Source: JAHBTB01 sp964451255 (GTDB lineage: Bacteria; Armatimonadota; Fimbriimonadia; Fimbriimonadales; Fimbriimonadaceae). Taken from it: DNA of 64,000 bases. A model generated the notes under the pieces. The model saw only the letters and a program-made list of their open reading frames with translations. It ran no database searches and was not told the DNA's origin. The stretch spans positions 124,001 to 188,000 of the forward strand of contig CAYVHL010000001.1 of assembly GCA_964451255.1 (NCBI GenBank), written 5' to 3'. Shown here in pieces: positions 1-7,670 of this stretch; positions within the stretch are counted from its first letter, which is position 1; every line of letters begins with the position of its first letter. Position numbers and translations under genes: made by a program.

Positions 1-393
1 CGCTGCAAAAAGCCCGATGTACAAAAATGTGCGGGCATATCCAATCCGACCCAGTAGCAGGCCAGCCGTAAGCCCGACACCGACCGGCAGGACAATGAGG
101 ACGAACCGCCAAGAATCCCCAGCCGTGTGAGGTTGAGTCAACCAATGGCTGAACGTCACCGCTAGTGACGCGACAATGACCCAATTCCTCCATCCCGATG
201 AGAAGTTCCTTGCAGAAATGAAGACGGCAAAAGCCATCATCACAATGGACATTGAGACCAAACACCACTCTGCTAGTCCCGGCTGGTTTGCTTGATCGAG
301 ATATGGGAGAAACACACTCGGTGGGACGAAGGCGGCTACGAACCAAATCGCCGCCGACACTATCCCGGGGGTCCAGTCAAGTCGTTTTGCCAC
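1..393 (-). CDS. Partial multipass membrane protein (3' end outside window)
   Basis: The minus frame is open from a GTG at 393 to the window edge (131 codons, no stop). The GTG overlaps the last 17 bases of the upstream gene, which suggests translational coupling. The translation begins VAKRLDWTPGIVSAAIWF and shows about four hydrophobic segments, near residues 9-28, 43-62, 70-86 and 98-131, so it is an integral membrane protein. I recognise no family. It is the third gene of a lower-GC cassette with a secreted Cys-rich protein and a membrane-anchored protein. The start could lie elsewhere in the frame, but no ATG sits near the junction. Confidence 0.6.
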   Translation of the reverse strand, partial: MAKRLDWTPGIVSAAIWFVAAFVPPSVFLPYLDQANQPGLAEWCLVSMSIVMMAFAVFISARNFSSGWRNWVIVASLAVTFSHWLTQPHTAGDSWRFVLIVLPVGVGLTAGLLLGRIGYARTFLYIGLFAA

Positions 394-1489
394 GGAAGGC
401 CATATAGAATGAACCGCCGACAATCACAACAAGTAAACTGCCTATAGCATATATGAACCAGGGCAGAACGACCGACGAGGGACCTGTCGCTGCCCTCTTT
501 GAGACTGTGGGTACCGCGACTCCTTCTATTTCGTCCACGCGGGGTATGCGACCCTGTAGACGATAGGAGGCAGGCTTTTGCGGACGTGAATCGACAACCA
601 AGGTGTTCGAAGGAATCATCGCAAACAAATGCTTTGTGTCGGCCCTGCTAATAACTGAAGAATAGACAAGCGAAAAATCTCGGCTCTTGCCTCTTGTCCC
701 GTCTTTGTTCCAATCCACAATATGGAACGTCTTCGCACACTTTCTGCCTCCTACATCAAGCCAGTCATCGACGACAAGGCTCTCACCCACGTAGCCAACT
801 GGACTGGCCACTTGCCACGTAATCTCCGAGAAGGGATCGTCGTCGGCACCTGGTTTTAGGCGCCAATAGTAGCGGCCCTCCCTATAGAGCCTTGCTCCCT
901 TCTCATCGGACTGCAATTGCATCATCCCGAGTACTTGCTTAATGGGTGTGAACCCAACCAAGCATAGGGCGAACCGATGTCCGACTGTATCTGGTAACCA
1001 GTTGTTGGGTGGTCCCTTCTTGGCGTCGTTGGACGTGTAGTCTACAGACGCGACACTGCCATTGGCGTATTCTGGAACCTCCTTGTTTGACCCATAGAAG
1101 AACCCGTATACGTCGTCGTCCAGATACTCTTCGATGGCGTCTGCTCCGCTCGCTGACTGCCTCCGGACTGCAAGTTGGTGGTCTTTGACGATGACGTCGA
1201 TGTCATATTGTGTCGTGCGCCCCTTGCGGATCAGATCATCCTCCTTGGCATGTACGGCCAAGTTTTGTCTGACTTGATCGTCAGTAAGACCCTCGTTTCG
1301 ATATGTGTTCTCTAACCACTGAAGTTGATCTTTGCTAGCAGACCAGTTTGGATTTGGCGCAAACGTCTCAAGCCGCCGATAGCTAAGGACCACGGAGTCG
1401 GAAGCAAAACCCTGACCAGCAACCATGGCGATCAGGGCAATCGCTACCGCTTTACTACAGGTTCCCACTCTATCCGAGATAAGGGTCAT
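377..1489 (-). CDS. Secreted or membrane-anchored protein of unknown function
   Basis: A 370-residue protein. It has an N-terminal signal peptide (hydrophobic core VAIALIAMVAG, likely cut after GFA), a large extracytoplasmic domain, and one C-terminal transmembrane helix (about residues 342-364, LPWFIYAIGSLLVVIVGG) with a short basic tail. This predicts a cell-surface protein held by its C-terminus. No catalytic motif or known domain is recognisable. Its ATG overlaps the end of the Cys-rich protein gene by 20 bases, and its stop overlaps the next membrane-protein gene, so the three are probably one operon. Base composition is visibly more AT-rich than the rest of the window, which would fit horizontal acquisition. 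Confidence 0.75.
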   Translation of the reverse strand: MTLISDRVGTCSKAVAIALIAMVAGQGFASDSVVLSYRRLETFAPNPNWSASKDQLQWLENTYRNEGLTDDQVRQNLAVHAKEDDLIRKGRTTQYDIDVIVKDHQLAVRRQSASGADAIEEYLDDDVYGFFYGSNKEVPEYANGSVASVDYTSNDAKKGPPNNWLPDTVGHRFALCLVGFTPIKQVLGMMQLQSDEKGARLYREGRYYWRLKPGADDDPFSEITWQVASPVGYVGESLVVDDWLDVGGRKCAKTFHIVDWNKDGTRGKSRDFSLVYSSVISRADTKHLFAMIPSNTLVVDSRPQKPASYRLQGRIPRVDEIEGVAVPTVSKRAATGPSSVVLPWFIYAIGSLLVVIVGGSFYMAFRGKTT

Positions 1490-1880
1490 TGCACGGTCTC
1501 ATTACGCACGTCGAAGTTTGCTCGATGCCTGTGGACTCAGACCAAGATGAGTGGCTAAAGTCGCACTCGTTGTCAAGACAGGTCGATGTAGATGTATACC
1601 ACCAGTGCTGGCCCACCGTGTAATCGCTACAATAGTCGGAATGCACATTTCCGCCGGTATAACAACTATGTCCAGCGTTGTGCTTCTCAAGATTGCACCC
1701 TGCTGGACAGTAATTGTTTACGAAATAGTTGAACCCATCGCCATATGGATTTCCTGGGTTCATGAGGCATTGGTAGCCGTTGCAGTTCGGGTTTGCTTGG
1801 CCTGGCGTAGCACCGAGCACAAAAGTCGCGAAGATGCAAAGCAATGAAACGAAGCGAAAGGGACGGATATCTAACGACAT
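1470..1880 (-). CDS. Small secreted cysteine-rich protein
   Basis: The start at 1880 is chosen because AAGGAG lies 10 bases upstream and the protein then opens with a clean signal peptide (MSLDIRPFRFVSLLCIFATF, cut near QANP). A longer in-frame start at 2000 would run across the homopolymer and is unlikely. The mature part of about 107 residues has ten cysteines, consistent with five disulfides, and many Tyr, Asn, Gly and Ser residues. No family is recognised; a secreted effector, adhesin or structural peptide are all possible. It is the first gene of the three-gene cassette and sits directly behind a promoter containing a 12-base homopolymer. Confidence 0.6.
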   Translation of the reverse strand: MSLDIRPFRFVSLLCIFATFVLGATPGQANPNCNGYQCLMNPGNPYGDGFNYFVNNYCPAGCNLEKHNAGHSCYTGGNVHSDYCSDYTVGQHWWYTSTSTCLDNECDFSHSSWSESTGIEQTSTCVMRPCNDPYLG

Positions 1881-1895
1881 TCGTTGAAATCTCCT

Positions 1896-1936
1896 TCTAT
1901 TTACTATAACCCTGCTTTTGTGAAGGGGGGGGGGGG
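1896..1936 (-). promoter_or_regulatory. Promoter of Cys-rich cassette with poly-C at the -35 position
   Basis: Read on the minus strand, TATAGT (1903-1908) is a good -10 box. It is followed by a short leader containing AGAAGGAG and the ATG at 1880. Sixteen bases upstream of the -10 begins an uninterrupted run of 12 C (1925-1936), exactly where the -35 hexamer should be. Changes in tract length would alter what is presented at -35. The effect on expression is inferred. Confidence 0.55.
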
Positions 1937-2130
1937 CTAAAGTCCCACAGTTGGAGCGGGGCTGCCTCTCAAGTTGACCGACAGTTGTGCCTCGCGACAA
2001 CGAGAAGGCTCAGGATGCTGTCGCTCAGGCGACTCATAGGCTCCGAGAATAGGGACGCCTCGCCCTGGCGATGGTCCGACGCCAGACGCGAGGCTTAGGG
2101 CCTCACTGGACTTCCGCGAGAAGAGAGGAC

Positions 2131-2164
2131 AAAGGGGCGGTGGCCGTGGTGGCCGCCGCCCCTT
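2131..2164 (-). terminator. Strong hairpin downstream of carboxypeptidase gene
   Basis: The plus strand reads AAAGGGGCGGTGGCC, loop GTGGT, GGCCGCCGCCCCTTC: a stem of about 14 bp with one G-T pair. It lies about 80 bases beyond the stop of the S10 peptidase gene and upstream of the Cys-rich promoter, so it probably insulates the two. The following T-tract is weak. Confidence 0.5.
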
Positions 2165-2243
2165 CTATTTACTATGACCAGAAACCTCGATCTCGTCGGC
2201 TTGCTCCGATGGGACAAGAGGAAGCCGATCACAATTCGTCGTC

Positions 2244-3668
2244 TCAGTTCCCCGAGTAGAACTTCTTGAGGTCTGCGGCCAGCATTTTCCGGCTGGTCTC
2301 GTCGATGTACATCATGTGACCTGCCGGGTAGTGGCCGGTGGTGATGTTGCCGCGTAACCGTGGGTCGAGGTTGAGCGTGTCCAGCGATTCCTCGACTGTG
2401 CCCATCGGGCACGCCAGGTCGTAGTAGCCCATGGCCACGAAGACCTTCATATGCGGGTCGGCGTGCATGGCCCGGGCCAAGTTGCTGCTGGAGTCCGCCG
2501 TGTCCTCACCTACCCACTCACCATTGATGTTGCCGCCGGGATAGTAGTGTGCGTCAGTCTCATAGCCCAGTTCCTTGTCGTAGTAGTTGAGAATGCCAGA
2601 CACAAATGGTTGCTGGATGGCGATATCGGAGGCGTCGCCTTCAGGCCGGTCGCCTGTCCACTGCGTCCGATAGGTGACGTACCGGGCGTCGTAACGGCCC
2701 ACGCTCATGTGCTCCTTGTTCAGCAACTGTCCAAAGAAGGAGAACTCCCGAATGCCAAGCTTTGTGTTCTCCAGGTACTCGCGGTTTAACCCTGTGAAGT
2801 GGACGAGTTGGTCGAGAACGTGCTTCTTCTCCGCTGGTGTCAGCGACTCGCGGCGAATCAAGGCGGGCAGGTACTCGGTGTCAGCCCACTTCTGCGCTTC
2901 GTCGAAGACTTGTCCGACCGTCTTGGCCTGCATGTCCTTGCTGAGTTTCTTGTGGTACCAGGCGCTGGCCGCATAGGTTGGGAAGAAGAGCGCCTGTCCG
3001 AGCGGTTTGCTGGTGTCCAGGTTAGAAAAGTCGATCGCGGGAGACACGAGGACCACGCCGCCGACACCGATGCCGTTTCGCACCAGCCAGTTGGCGACTC
3101 CCGGGGCCCGGATACCGCCATAGCTCTCGCCCAGCACGTAGACGGGCCGGTCCATATCGCCGTGGGCGCGTAGGTAGGTGCGGATGAACTCGCCGACCGT
3201 GTTGATGTCCTGCTGGACTCCCCAGAACATCTTGCCGTACTCGGGCTTGGCCGGGCGGCTGAACCCCGTGCCGACCGGATCAAGAAGGACTAGGTCGGTT
3301 TCGGGAAGGATCGTCTCCTGGTTGTCTACCAGGCGATAAGGCGGCGCTGTCTTGTAGCCGTCCGGCCCAAGCTCCACGCGGCGCGGCCCGACGAGGCCAA
3401 GGTGCAACCAGAGGGACGCGCTGCCCGGGCCACCGTTGAACACGAAGGTGATCGGGCGCTTGTTACCCGCATCGGACTTGACGTTATAGGCGATCGTGAC
3501 AAACGTGCCAGTCGTCTCGCCCTTGTCGTCGGTGATGTTGGTCGACTCGACGGCGCTTTGGTAAGCGAACGACTTGCCGTTCAGCATGATCGTCTGGTCG
3601 CGCCGTGTTCCTTGGCCGTTGGCAAGGGAGACGACGGCAAGTGCGCAGAACAGTAGGGGCGTTCTCAT
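2244..3668 (-). CDS. Secreted serine carboxypeptidase-like protein (peptidase S10)
   Basis: A 474-residue protein with an N-terminal signal peptide (LLFCALAVVSLANGQG). Family S10 hallmarks are present: NGGPGSAS oxyanion motif near residue 78, catalytic Ser in GESYGG near residue 180, catalytic Asp in YYDLACP and His in PAGHMMY near the C-terminus. It is an alpha/beta-hydrolase that removes C-terminal residues from peptides; some relatives act as acyltransferases, so the exact substrate is unknown. It probably acts in the periplasm or outside the cell. It is a single-gene unit upstream of a strong hairpin. The ATG at 3668 fits the signal peptide. Confidence 0.9.
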   Translation of the reverse strand: MRTPLLFCALAVVSLANGQGTRRDQTIMLNGKSFAYQSAVESTNITDDKGETTGTFVTIAYNVKSDAGNKRPITFVFNGGPGSASLWLHLGLVGPRRVELGPDGYKTAPPYRLVDNQETILPETDLVLLDPVGTGFSRPAKPEYGKMFWGVQQDINTVGEFIRTYLRAHGDMDRPVYVLGESYGGIRAPGVANWLVRNGIGVGGVVLVSPAIDFSNLDTSKPLGQALFFPTYAASAWYHKKLSKDMQAKTVGQVFDEAQKWADTEYLPALIRRESLTPAEKKHVLDQLVHFTGLNREYLENTKLGIREFSFFGQLLNKEHMSVGRYDARYVTYRTQWTGDRPEGDASDIAIQQPFVSGILNYYDKELGYETDAHYYPGGNINGEWVGEDTADSSSNLARAMHADPHMKVFVAMGYYDLACPMGTVEESLDTLNLDPRLRGNITTGHYPAGHMMYIDETSRKMLAADLKKFYSGN

Positions 3669-3766
3669 GGTGTCACGCTGATTATGCGCGAAGACATTAA
3701 CGATTCGCGAATCAGGACACCGACGGGTCGTCCGGGACGGATCTCAGTCAGAAAGAGAAATGGCGC

Positions 3767-6247
3767 CTACTCTTGGGCCAGGGCCTCGCCGTCTTCGTCG
3801 TCGTCCAGGTCGCTACCCTCGTCCGGGCTCATGACCAGCCGGGCCATCGATCCGACGGAGTCACCTTCGGCCAAGTTGATCAGCTTGACGCCCTGGGCGA
3901 TACGCTTGACCAGACGGATCTCCTTGACCTTGACGCGGATGCCTTTGCCGTTGGTCGTCAAGAGTATCAGGCGGTCGGCGTCTTCCACGACCTCGGCCCC
4001 CACGATATGGCCCGTCTTGTCGGTCACGTTCATCGTCAGGATGCCCGAGCCGCCTCGGTTCTGGACACGGTACTCCTCCAGTTCCGTCCGCTTGCCAAAC
4101 CCATGTTCGCCGACCACGAGGAGCGTGCATCCCGGCCGCACGACGTCGGCGCCCACCAAGACGTCGCCGTCACGCAAGGAGATAGCCCGCACGCCGCCGG
4201 CCGCGCGTCCCCTACCTCGGGCGTCGGTCTCATTGAACCGGATGGACTGGCCGTTGCGGGTGACAAGGATGATGTCCTCGCTGCCCTTGGTGACCAGCAC
4301 CCAGCCGAGTTCGTCGCCTTCCTCAATGTCAAAGGCGCGCAGTCCGTTGGAGCGGATGTTGCTGAAGGCGTCGAGGGCAGTGCGCTTGACCTCGCCGTGG
4401 CGGGTGATCATGGTCAAGAACCCGTCGCCCTTGATGTCCTTGACACTGACCGTCGCCGTCACCCGCTCTTCGCTCTCGATGGCGATGTAGTTGATGACCG
4501 GCATGCCCCGCGCGTAGCGGGTGCTCTCGGGGATGTCGTAGGCGCGCAGGCGGTAGACCCGGCCCCGGTCGGTGAAGAAGAGTATGAAGTGGTGGGTGTT
4601 GACCTGGAAGAGGTGGGCAGGCTCGTCGTCCTGCTTCATCACGCTCTTAAGGCCCTTGCCGCCCCGTTTCTGCGACCGGTAGCTGTCGAGGCTGATGCGC
4701 TTGATGTAGCCGTCTCGGCTGACGCTGACGATCGCCTCCTCGTCGGGGATCAAGTCCTCCTCGGTGAACTCGCCAACTTCCCTGCCGATGATCTTGGTGC
4801 GCCGTTCGTCGCCGTGCTTGTCCCGGAGGGCGACGATCTCCTCGCGCATGACGTTGGTGAGCCGGATCGGGTCGGTGAGGATGTCCATCAGATCCTGCAT
4901 CTTCCTCAGGGCCTCCTTGTAGTCAGCCTCCAGCTTGCTCTGTTCCAGCTGGGTCAGACGGCGCAACGGCATGTTGAGCACCGCGTTCGCTTGATACGGC
5001 GACATGTCGAACTTCCGCACCAACTGGACGCGGGCGGCGTCGGGATCCGGCGACTCGCGGATGACCTTGATGACCTCGTCCAAGAACCGGCGGGCGATCT
5101 GGAAGCCCTCGAGCCGGTGGACTTCCTCAAGGATGCGGTAGAGCTCGTAGCGCGTGCGGCGTTCTATGACGTCGCGTCGGTGCTTGACGTACTCGTCCAA
5201 GAGGACGAGCAACGGCGAGACGCGGGGAGCCCCTCCGACCAACGAAAGCATGATGCACCCGAACGTCGTGCGCAAAGCGGAGTGCTTGAGCAGGTAGTTC
5301 AGCGCCCGGTTCGGGTTGACGTCGCGACGGATCTCGATCTCGATCCTCATGCCGCGCTTGTCGGTGAAGTCGTTGACGCTGACGATGCCGTCAAACTTCT
5401 TCTGCTTGGCGATCGACGCGATGTTCTCGACGAGGTGCTTCTTGTTGACCTGATAGGGCAACTCGGTGACGACGATCACCGACTTCCCGGAGTCACCCGG
5501 TTCGATCATCGTCTTGGCCTGCATGACCACGCTTCCACGGCCTGACTCATAGGCGTCGCGGATGCCCTTGGTGCCCATGATGAGGCCATATGTCGGAAAG
5601 TCGGGCCCTGGCATGTGCCCCATGACGGCGTCCAGTCCGCAGTCGGGTTCGTCGATCCGGTGGAGGATGGCGTTGCAGACCTCCGTCAAGTTGTGCGGGG
5701 GCATGGAGGTGGCCATGCCGACAGCGATCCCTTGGCTCCCGTTGCACAAGAGGTTCGGGAACTTGCCTGGGAAGCAGACCGGCTCCTCACGGGTGTTGGA
5801 ATAATTCGGCATCCAATCGACCGTCTCGCGGTCGAGGTCCTCCATCAACTCCATCGCGATCGGCGCGAGGCGGCACTCCGTGTACCGCATGGCGGCTGGA
5901 GGGTCGCCGTCGTTGCTGCCGAAGTTGCCCTGGCCCGTGATCAGCGGGTAGCGCATCGTGAACGTCTGCACCAACCGCGCGAGGGTCGGATAGACGATCG
6001 CCTCACCGTGGGGGTGGTAGTCGCCGCTCGTCTGGCCGCAGACCTTCGCGCATTTCTGGGTCGCGCTGTCCGGTGTGAGGTTCAGGTCGCGCATCGCGTA
6101 GAGGATGCGGCGCTGGACGGGCTTTAGGCCGTCGCGGACGTCCGGCAACGCGCGCGCGATGATGACGGACATCGCGTAATTGACATAGCTGCGCGCTAGC
6201 TCTTCTTCGATGGGGACGAGGGAAACTTGAGGGTCTTGGTCGGGCAC
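3767..6247 (-). CDS. gyrA: DNA gyrase subunit A
   Basis: An 826-residue type IIA topoisomerase subunit, usual length. The N-terminal breakage-reunion domain contains the catalytic tyrosine in AAMRYTE. The C-terminal beta-pinwheel begins with the gyrase-specific box QKRGGKG, which separates it from ParC. It introduces negative supercoils together with GyrB, which is not in the window. The quinolone-binding segment reads HGEAIVYPTL, so the positions matching E. coli Ser83 and Asp87 are Ala and Pro. The protein ends in an acidic tail (DLDDDEDGEALAQE). The start is GTG at 6247 with GGAG five bases upstream; an ATG further inside would remove conserved sequence. Confidence 0.96.
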   Translation of the reverse strand: MPDQDPQVSLVPIEEELARSYVNYAMSVIIARALPDVRDGLKPVQRRILYAMRDLNLTPDSATQKCAKVCGQTSGDYHPHGEAIVYPTLARLVQTFTMRYPLITGQGNFGSNDGDPPAAMRYTECRLAPIAMELMEDLDRETVDWMPNYSNTREEPVCFPGKFPNLLCNGSQGIAVGMATSMPPHNLTEVCNAILHRIDEPDCGLDAVMGHMPGPDFPTYGLIMGTKGIRDAYESGRGSVVMQAKTMIEPGDSGKSVIVVTELPYQVNKKHLVENIASIAKQKKFDGIVSVNDFTDKRGMRIEIEIRRDVNPNRALNYLLKHSALRTTFGCIMLSLVGGAPRVSPLLVLLDEYVKHRRDVIERRTRYELYRILEEVHRLEGFQIARRFLDEVIKVIRESPDPDAARVQLVRKFDMSPYQANAVLNMPLRRLTQLEQSKLEADYKEALRKMQDLMDILTDPIRLTNVMREEIVALRDKHGDERRTKIIGREVGEFTEEDLIPDEEAIVSVSRDGYIKRISLDSYRSQKRGGKGLKSVMKQDDEPAHLFQVNTHHFILFFTDRGRVYRLRAYDIPESTRYARGMPVINYIAIESEERVTATVSVKDIKGDGFLTMITRHGEVKRTALDAFSNIRSNGLRAFDIEEGDELGWVLVTKGSEDIILVTRNGQSIRFNETDARGRGRAAGGVRAISLRDGDVLVGADVVRPGCTLLVVGEHGFGKRTELEEYRVQNRGGSGILTMNVTDKTGHIVGAEVVEDADRLILLTTNGKGIRVKVKEIRLVKRIAQGVKLINLAEGDSVGSMARLVMSPDEGSDLDDDEDGEALAQE

Positions 6248-6303
6248 AGAGACTCCAGGAATACGGTTCGCCGACGGCTTGCTTTGAGCCTGAACCGCCT
6301 GTC

Positions 6304-6312
6304 ATTCTACCA
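6304..6312 (-). promoter_or_regulatory. Extended -10 promoter for gyrA
   Basis: The minus strand reads TGGTAGAAT, a TGn extension followed by a near-consensus -10 box. It lies about 55 bases before the gyrA GTG, giving a leader of roughly 48 bases. I see no good -35 at 17 bases, as is usual for extended -10 promoters. Confidence 0.45.
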
Positions 6313-6359
6313 GGCCGGGAGCCGCCTCGTTTCGGACTGTCCCGACGCGACGACGAGGG

Positions 6360-7670
6360 TCAACACACCGCAGAGTCACGGCCCGGCCAATGAAGGCGGG
6401 CTTGGAGTCCTCCGCCCTTTCCTGCCACCGAAGGAACCTCGCCTTTGATGACTTGGATCGCCTTCGCTAGCTGCGAGTCCTTCTTAGGGTCGCCCAGGGT
6501 CGTGTCCGGCGTGATCGCCAGGTCAACCGGGTAGTCAGGCACGAGTCCGCCCTTGATGTAGGTGCCGTCTTCGTCGATCTTACGCGAGTAGTCTTCTCCG
6601 CTCGGCAGGTAGTACCGGGCGATCGTCACCTTGAGGCTCGCCATGTCTTGCGGGATCGTGTGGACGGTCTGGACCGACATCTTGCCATAGGTGTGCTCCC
6701 CGACCAGCTTCGCCTTGCCGTAGTACCGCATGTCGCCCGAGAAGATCTCGCTCGCGCTCGCAGACTCTTCGTTCACGAGGATCATGATCGGCCCCTTGAC
6801 GCCCCAGACACCGCCTGGCGGCATGTCCTCTTCAGTGGTCTTGCCACCGCGCATCTTCATGGTGACGACCTCTTTCCCGTCGACAAACCGGCCGAGCATG
6901 GCGGCGGCCGTCGTCAGAAGCCCGCCTGGGTTGCTGCGCAAGTCGATGACCAGACCCTTGCAGTTCGCGTTCATCACCTCTTGTAGCGCGTCGTCGAACT
7001 GGCCCGGCGTGTTCTCGGCAAAGATGGAGACGGAGATGTAGCCGATGCCACCGTCCAGGATCTTCGCCTCCGCCGTCGGGATGAAGACCTGCGCGCGTGT
7101 CGCGTGGAGCTTGAGGAGACCAGCGGTGCCCGGACGCTGCACGGTCAGTTCGACCGACGATCCGGCTTCCCCCTTGACGTGGGTGACGATCTTGTCGACA
7201 CCCCAGCTCTCGGCCTTCTGTCCATCCACCGCGACGATGACGTCGTTAGCCTTCAGGCCGGCCCGTTCGGCCGGACTACCCTTGAAAACCACGGCCACTT
7301 TCGCACCCTGTGGGTCTTCGCCCAGGCGGGCGCCGATGCCGACGAAGTCGCCGCGGGTCTCGAGGCTGAAGTTGTCCGCAGACACCGGCTCCAAGAATTG
7401 GGTATGGGGGTCACCGACGCTCGCAACCGCGCCCTGCATGGCGGCATAGCGCAGGTTGTTCGGGTCGACCGGCCGCCAATACTTGCGCAGGATCAGGTCG
7501 TAGTTCTGCTTGAAAATCTCCGTCGGCGTCAGCTTGCCGTTGCCGCCCGCAAGGGCGGCCAAAGCCGCGCCGCTCGGGATTCGTCCAGCGGTGACGTCAC
7601 GCAAGAAAAAGCCGATTCCAAAGCCGCCGAGGCACCCGAGGGCGACGACCGGGACCTTCCACCACTTCAC
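6360..7670 (-). CDS. C-terminal processing protease (peptidase S41)
   Basis: The start is the GTG at 7670, which overlaps the upstream stop as GTGA and has AAGGAGGG eight bases before it. The 436-residue protein has one N-terminal membrane helix (VPVVALGCLGGFGIGFFL), a PDZ domain near residues 105-185, and the S41 core. The catalytic Ser305 is in NEESASASEIF and Lys330 in HTYGKM. The family is a Ser/Lys-dyad protease that cuts from exposed C-termini in the periplasm. It is encoded directly after a related protein lacking the dyad, suggesting a paired function. Confidence 0.92.
   Translation of the reverse strand: MKWWKVPVVALGCLGGFGIGFFLRDVTAGRIPSGAALAALAGGNGKLTPTEIFKQNYDLILRKYWRPVDPNNLRYAAMQGAVASVGDPHTQFLEPVSADNFSLETRGDFVGIGARLGEDPQGAKVAVVFKGSPAERAGLKANDVIVAVDGQKAESWGVDKIVTHVKGEAGSSVELTVQRPGTAGLLKLHATRAQVFIPTAEAKILDGGIGYISVSIFAENTPGQFDDALQEVMNANCKGLVIDLRSNPGGLLTTAAAMLGRFVDGKEVVTMKMRGGKTTEEDMPPGGVWGVKGPIMILVNEESASASEIFSGDMRYYGKAKLVGEHTYGKMSVQTVHTIPQDMASLKVTIARYYLPSGEDYSRKIDEDGTYIKGGLVPDYPVDLAITPDTTLGDPKKDSQLAKAIQVIKGEVPSVAGKGGGLQARLHWPGRDSAVC

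Larger units (their letters stand above)
1881..2243. other. 363-bp intergenic region with promoter, homopolymer and hairpin
   Basis: I see no convincing gene here. It holds, from left to right, the promoter and leader of the Cys-rich gene (1880-1936), a 12-base G/C homopolymer (1925-1936), a featureless stretch (about 1937-2130), a strong hairpin (2131-2164) and a second copy of the 15-base motif CCTTCTATTTACTAT (2161-2175; first copy 1893-1907). A plus-strand ORF at 2071-2259 has no ribosome site or plausible composition. Confidence 0.6.

Noticed and set aside
3773..5545. 590-codon plus-strand open frame opposite gyrA
   Set aside because: It is a mirror of the gyrA coding strand in a high-GC gene; the translation is Asp/Val/Gly-rich low complexity with no domain, and gyrA is certain.
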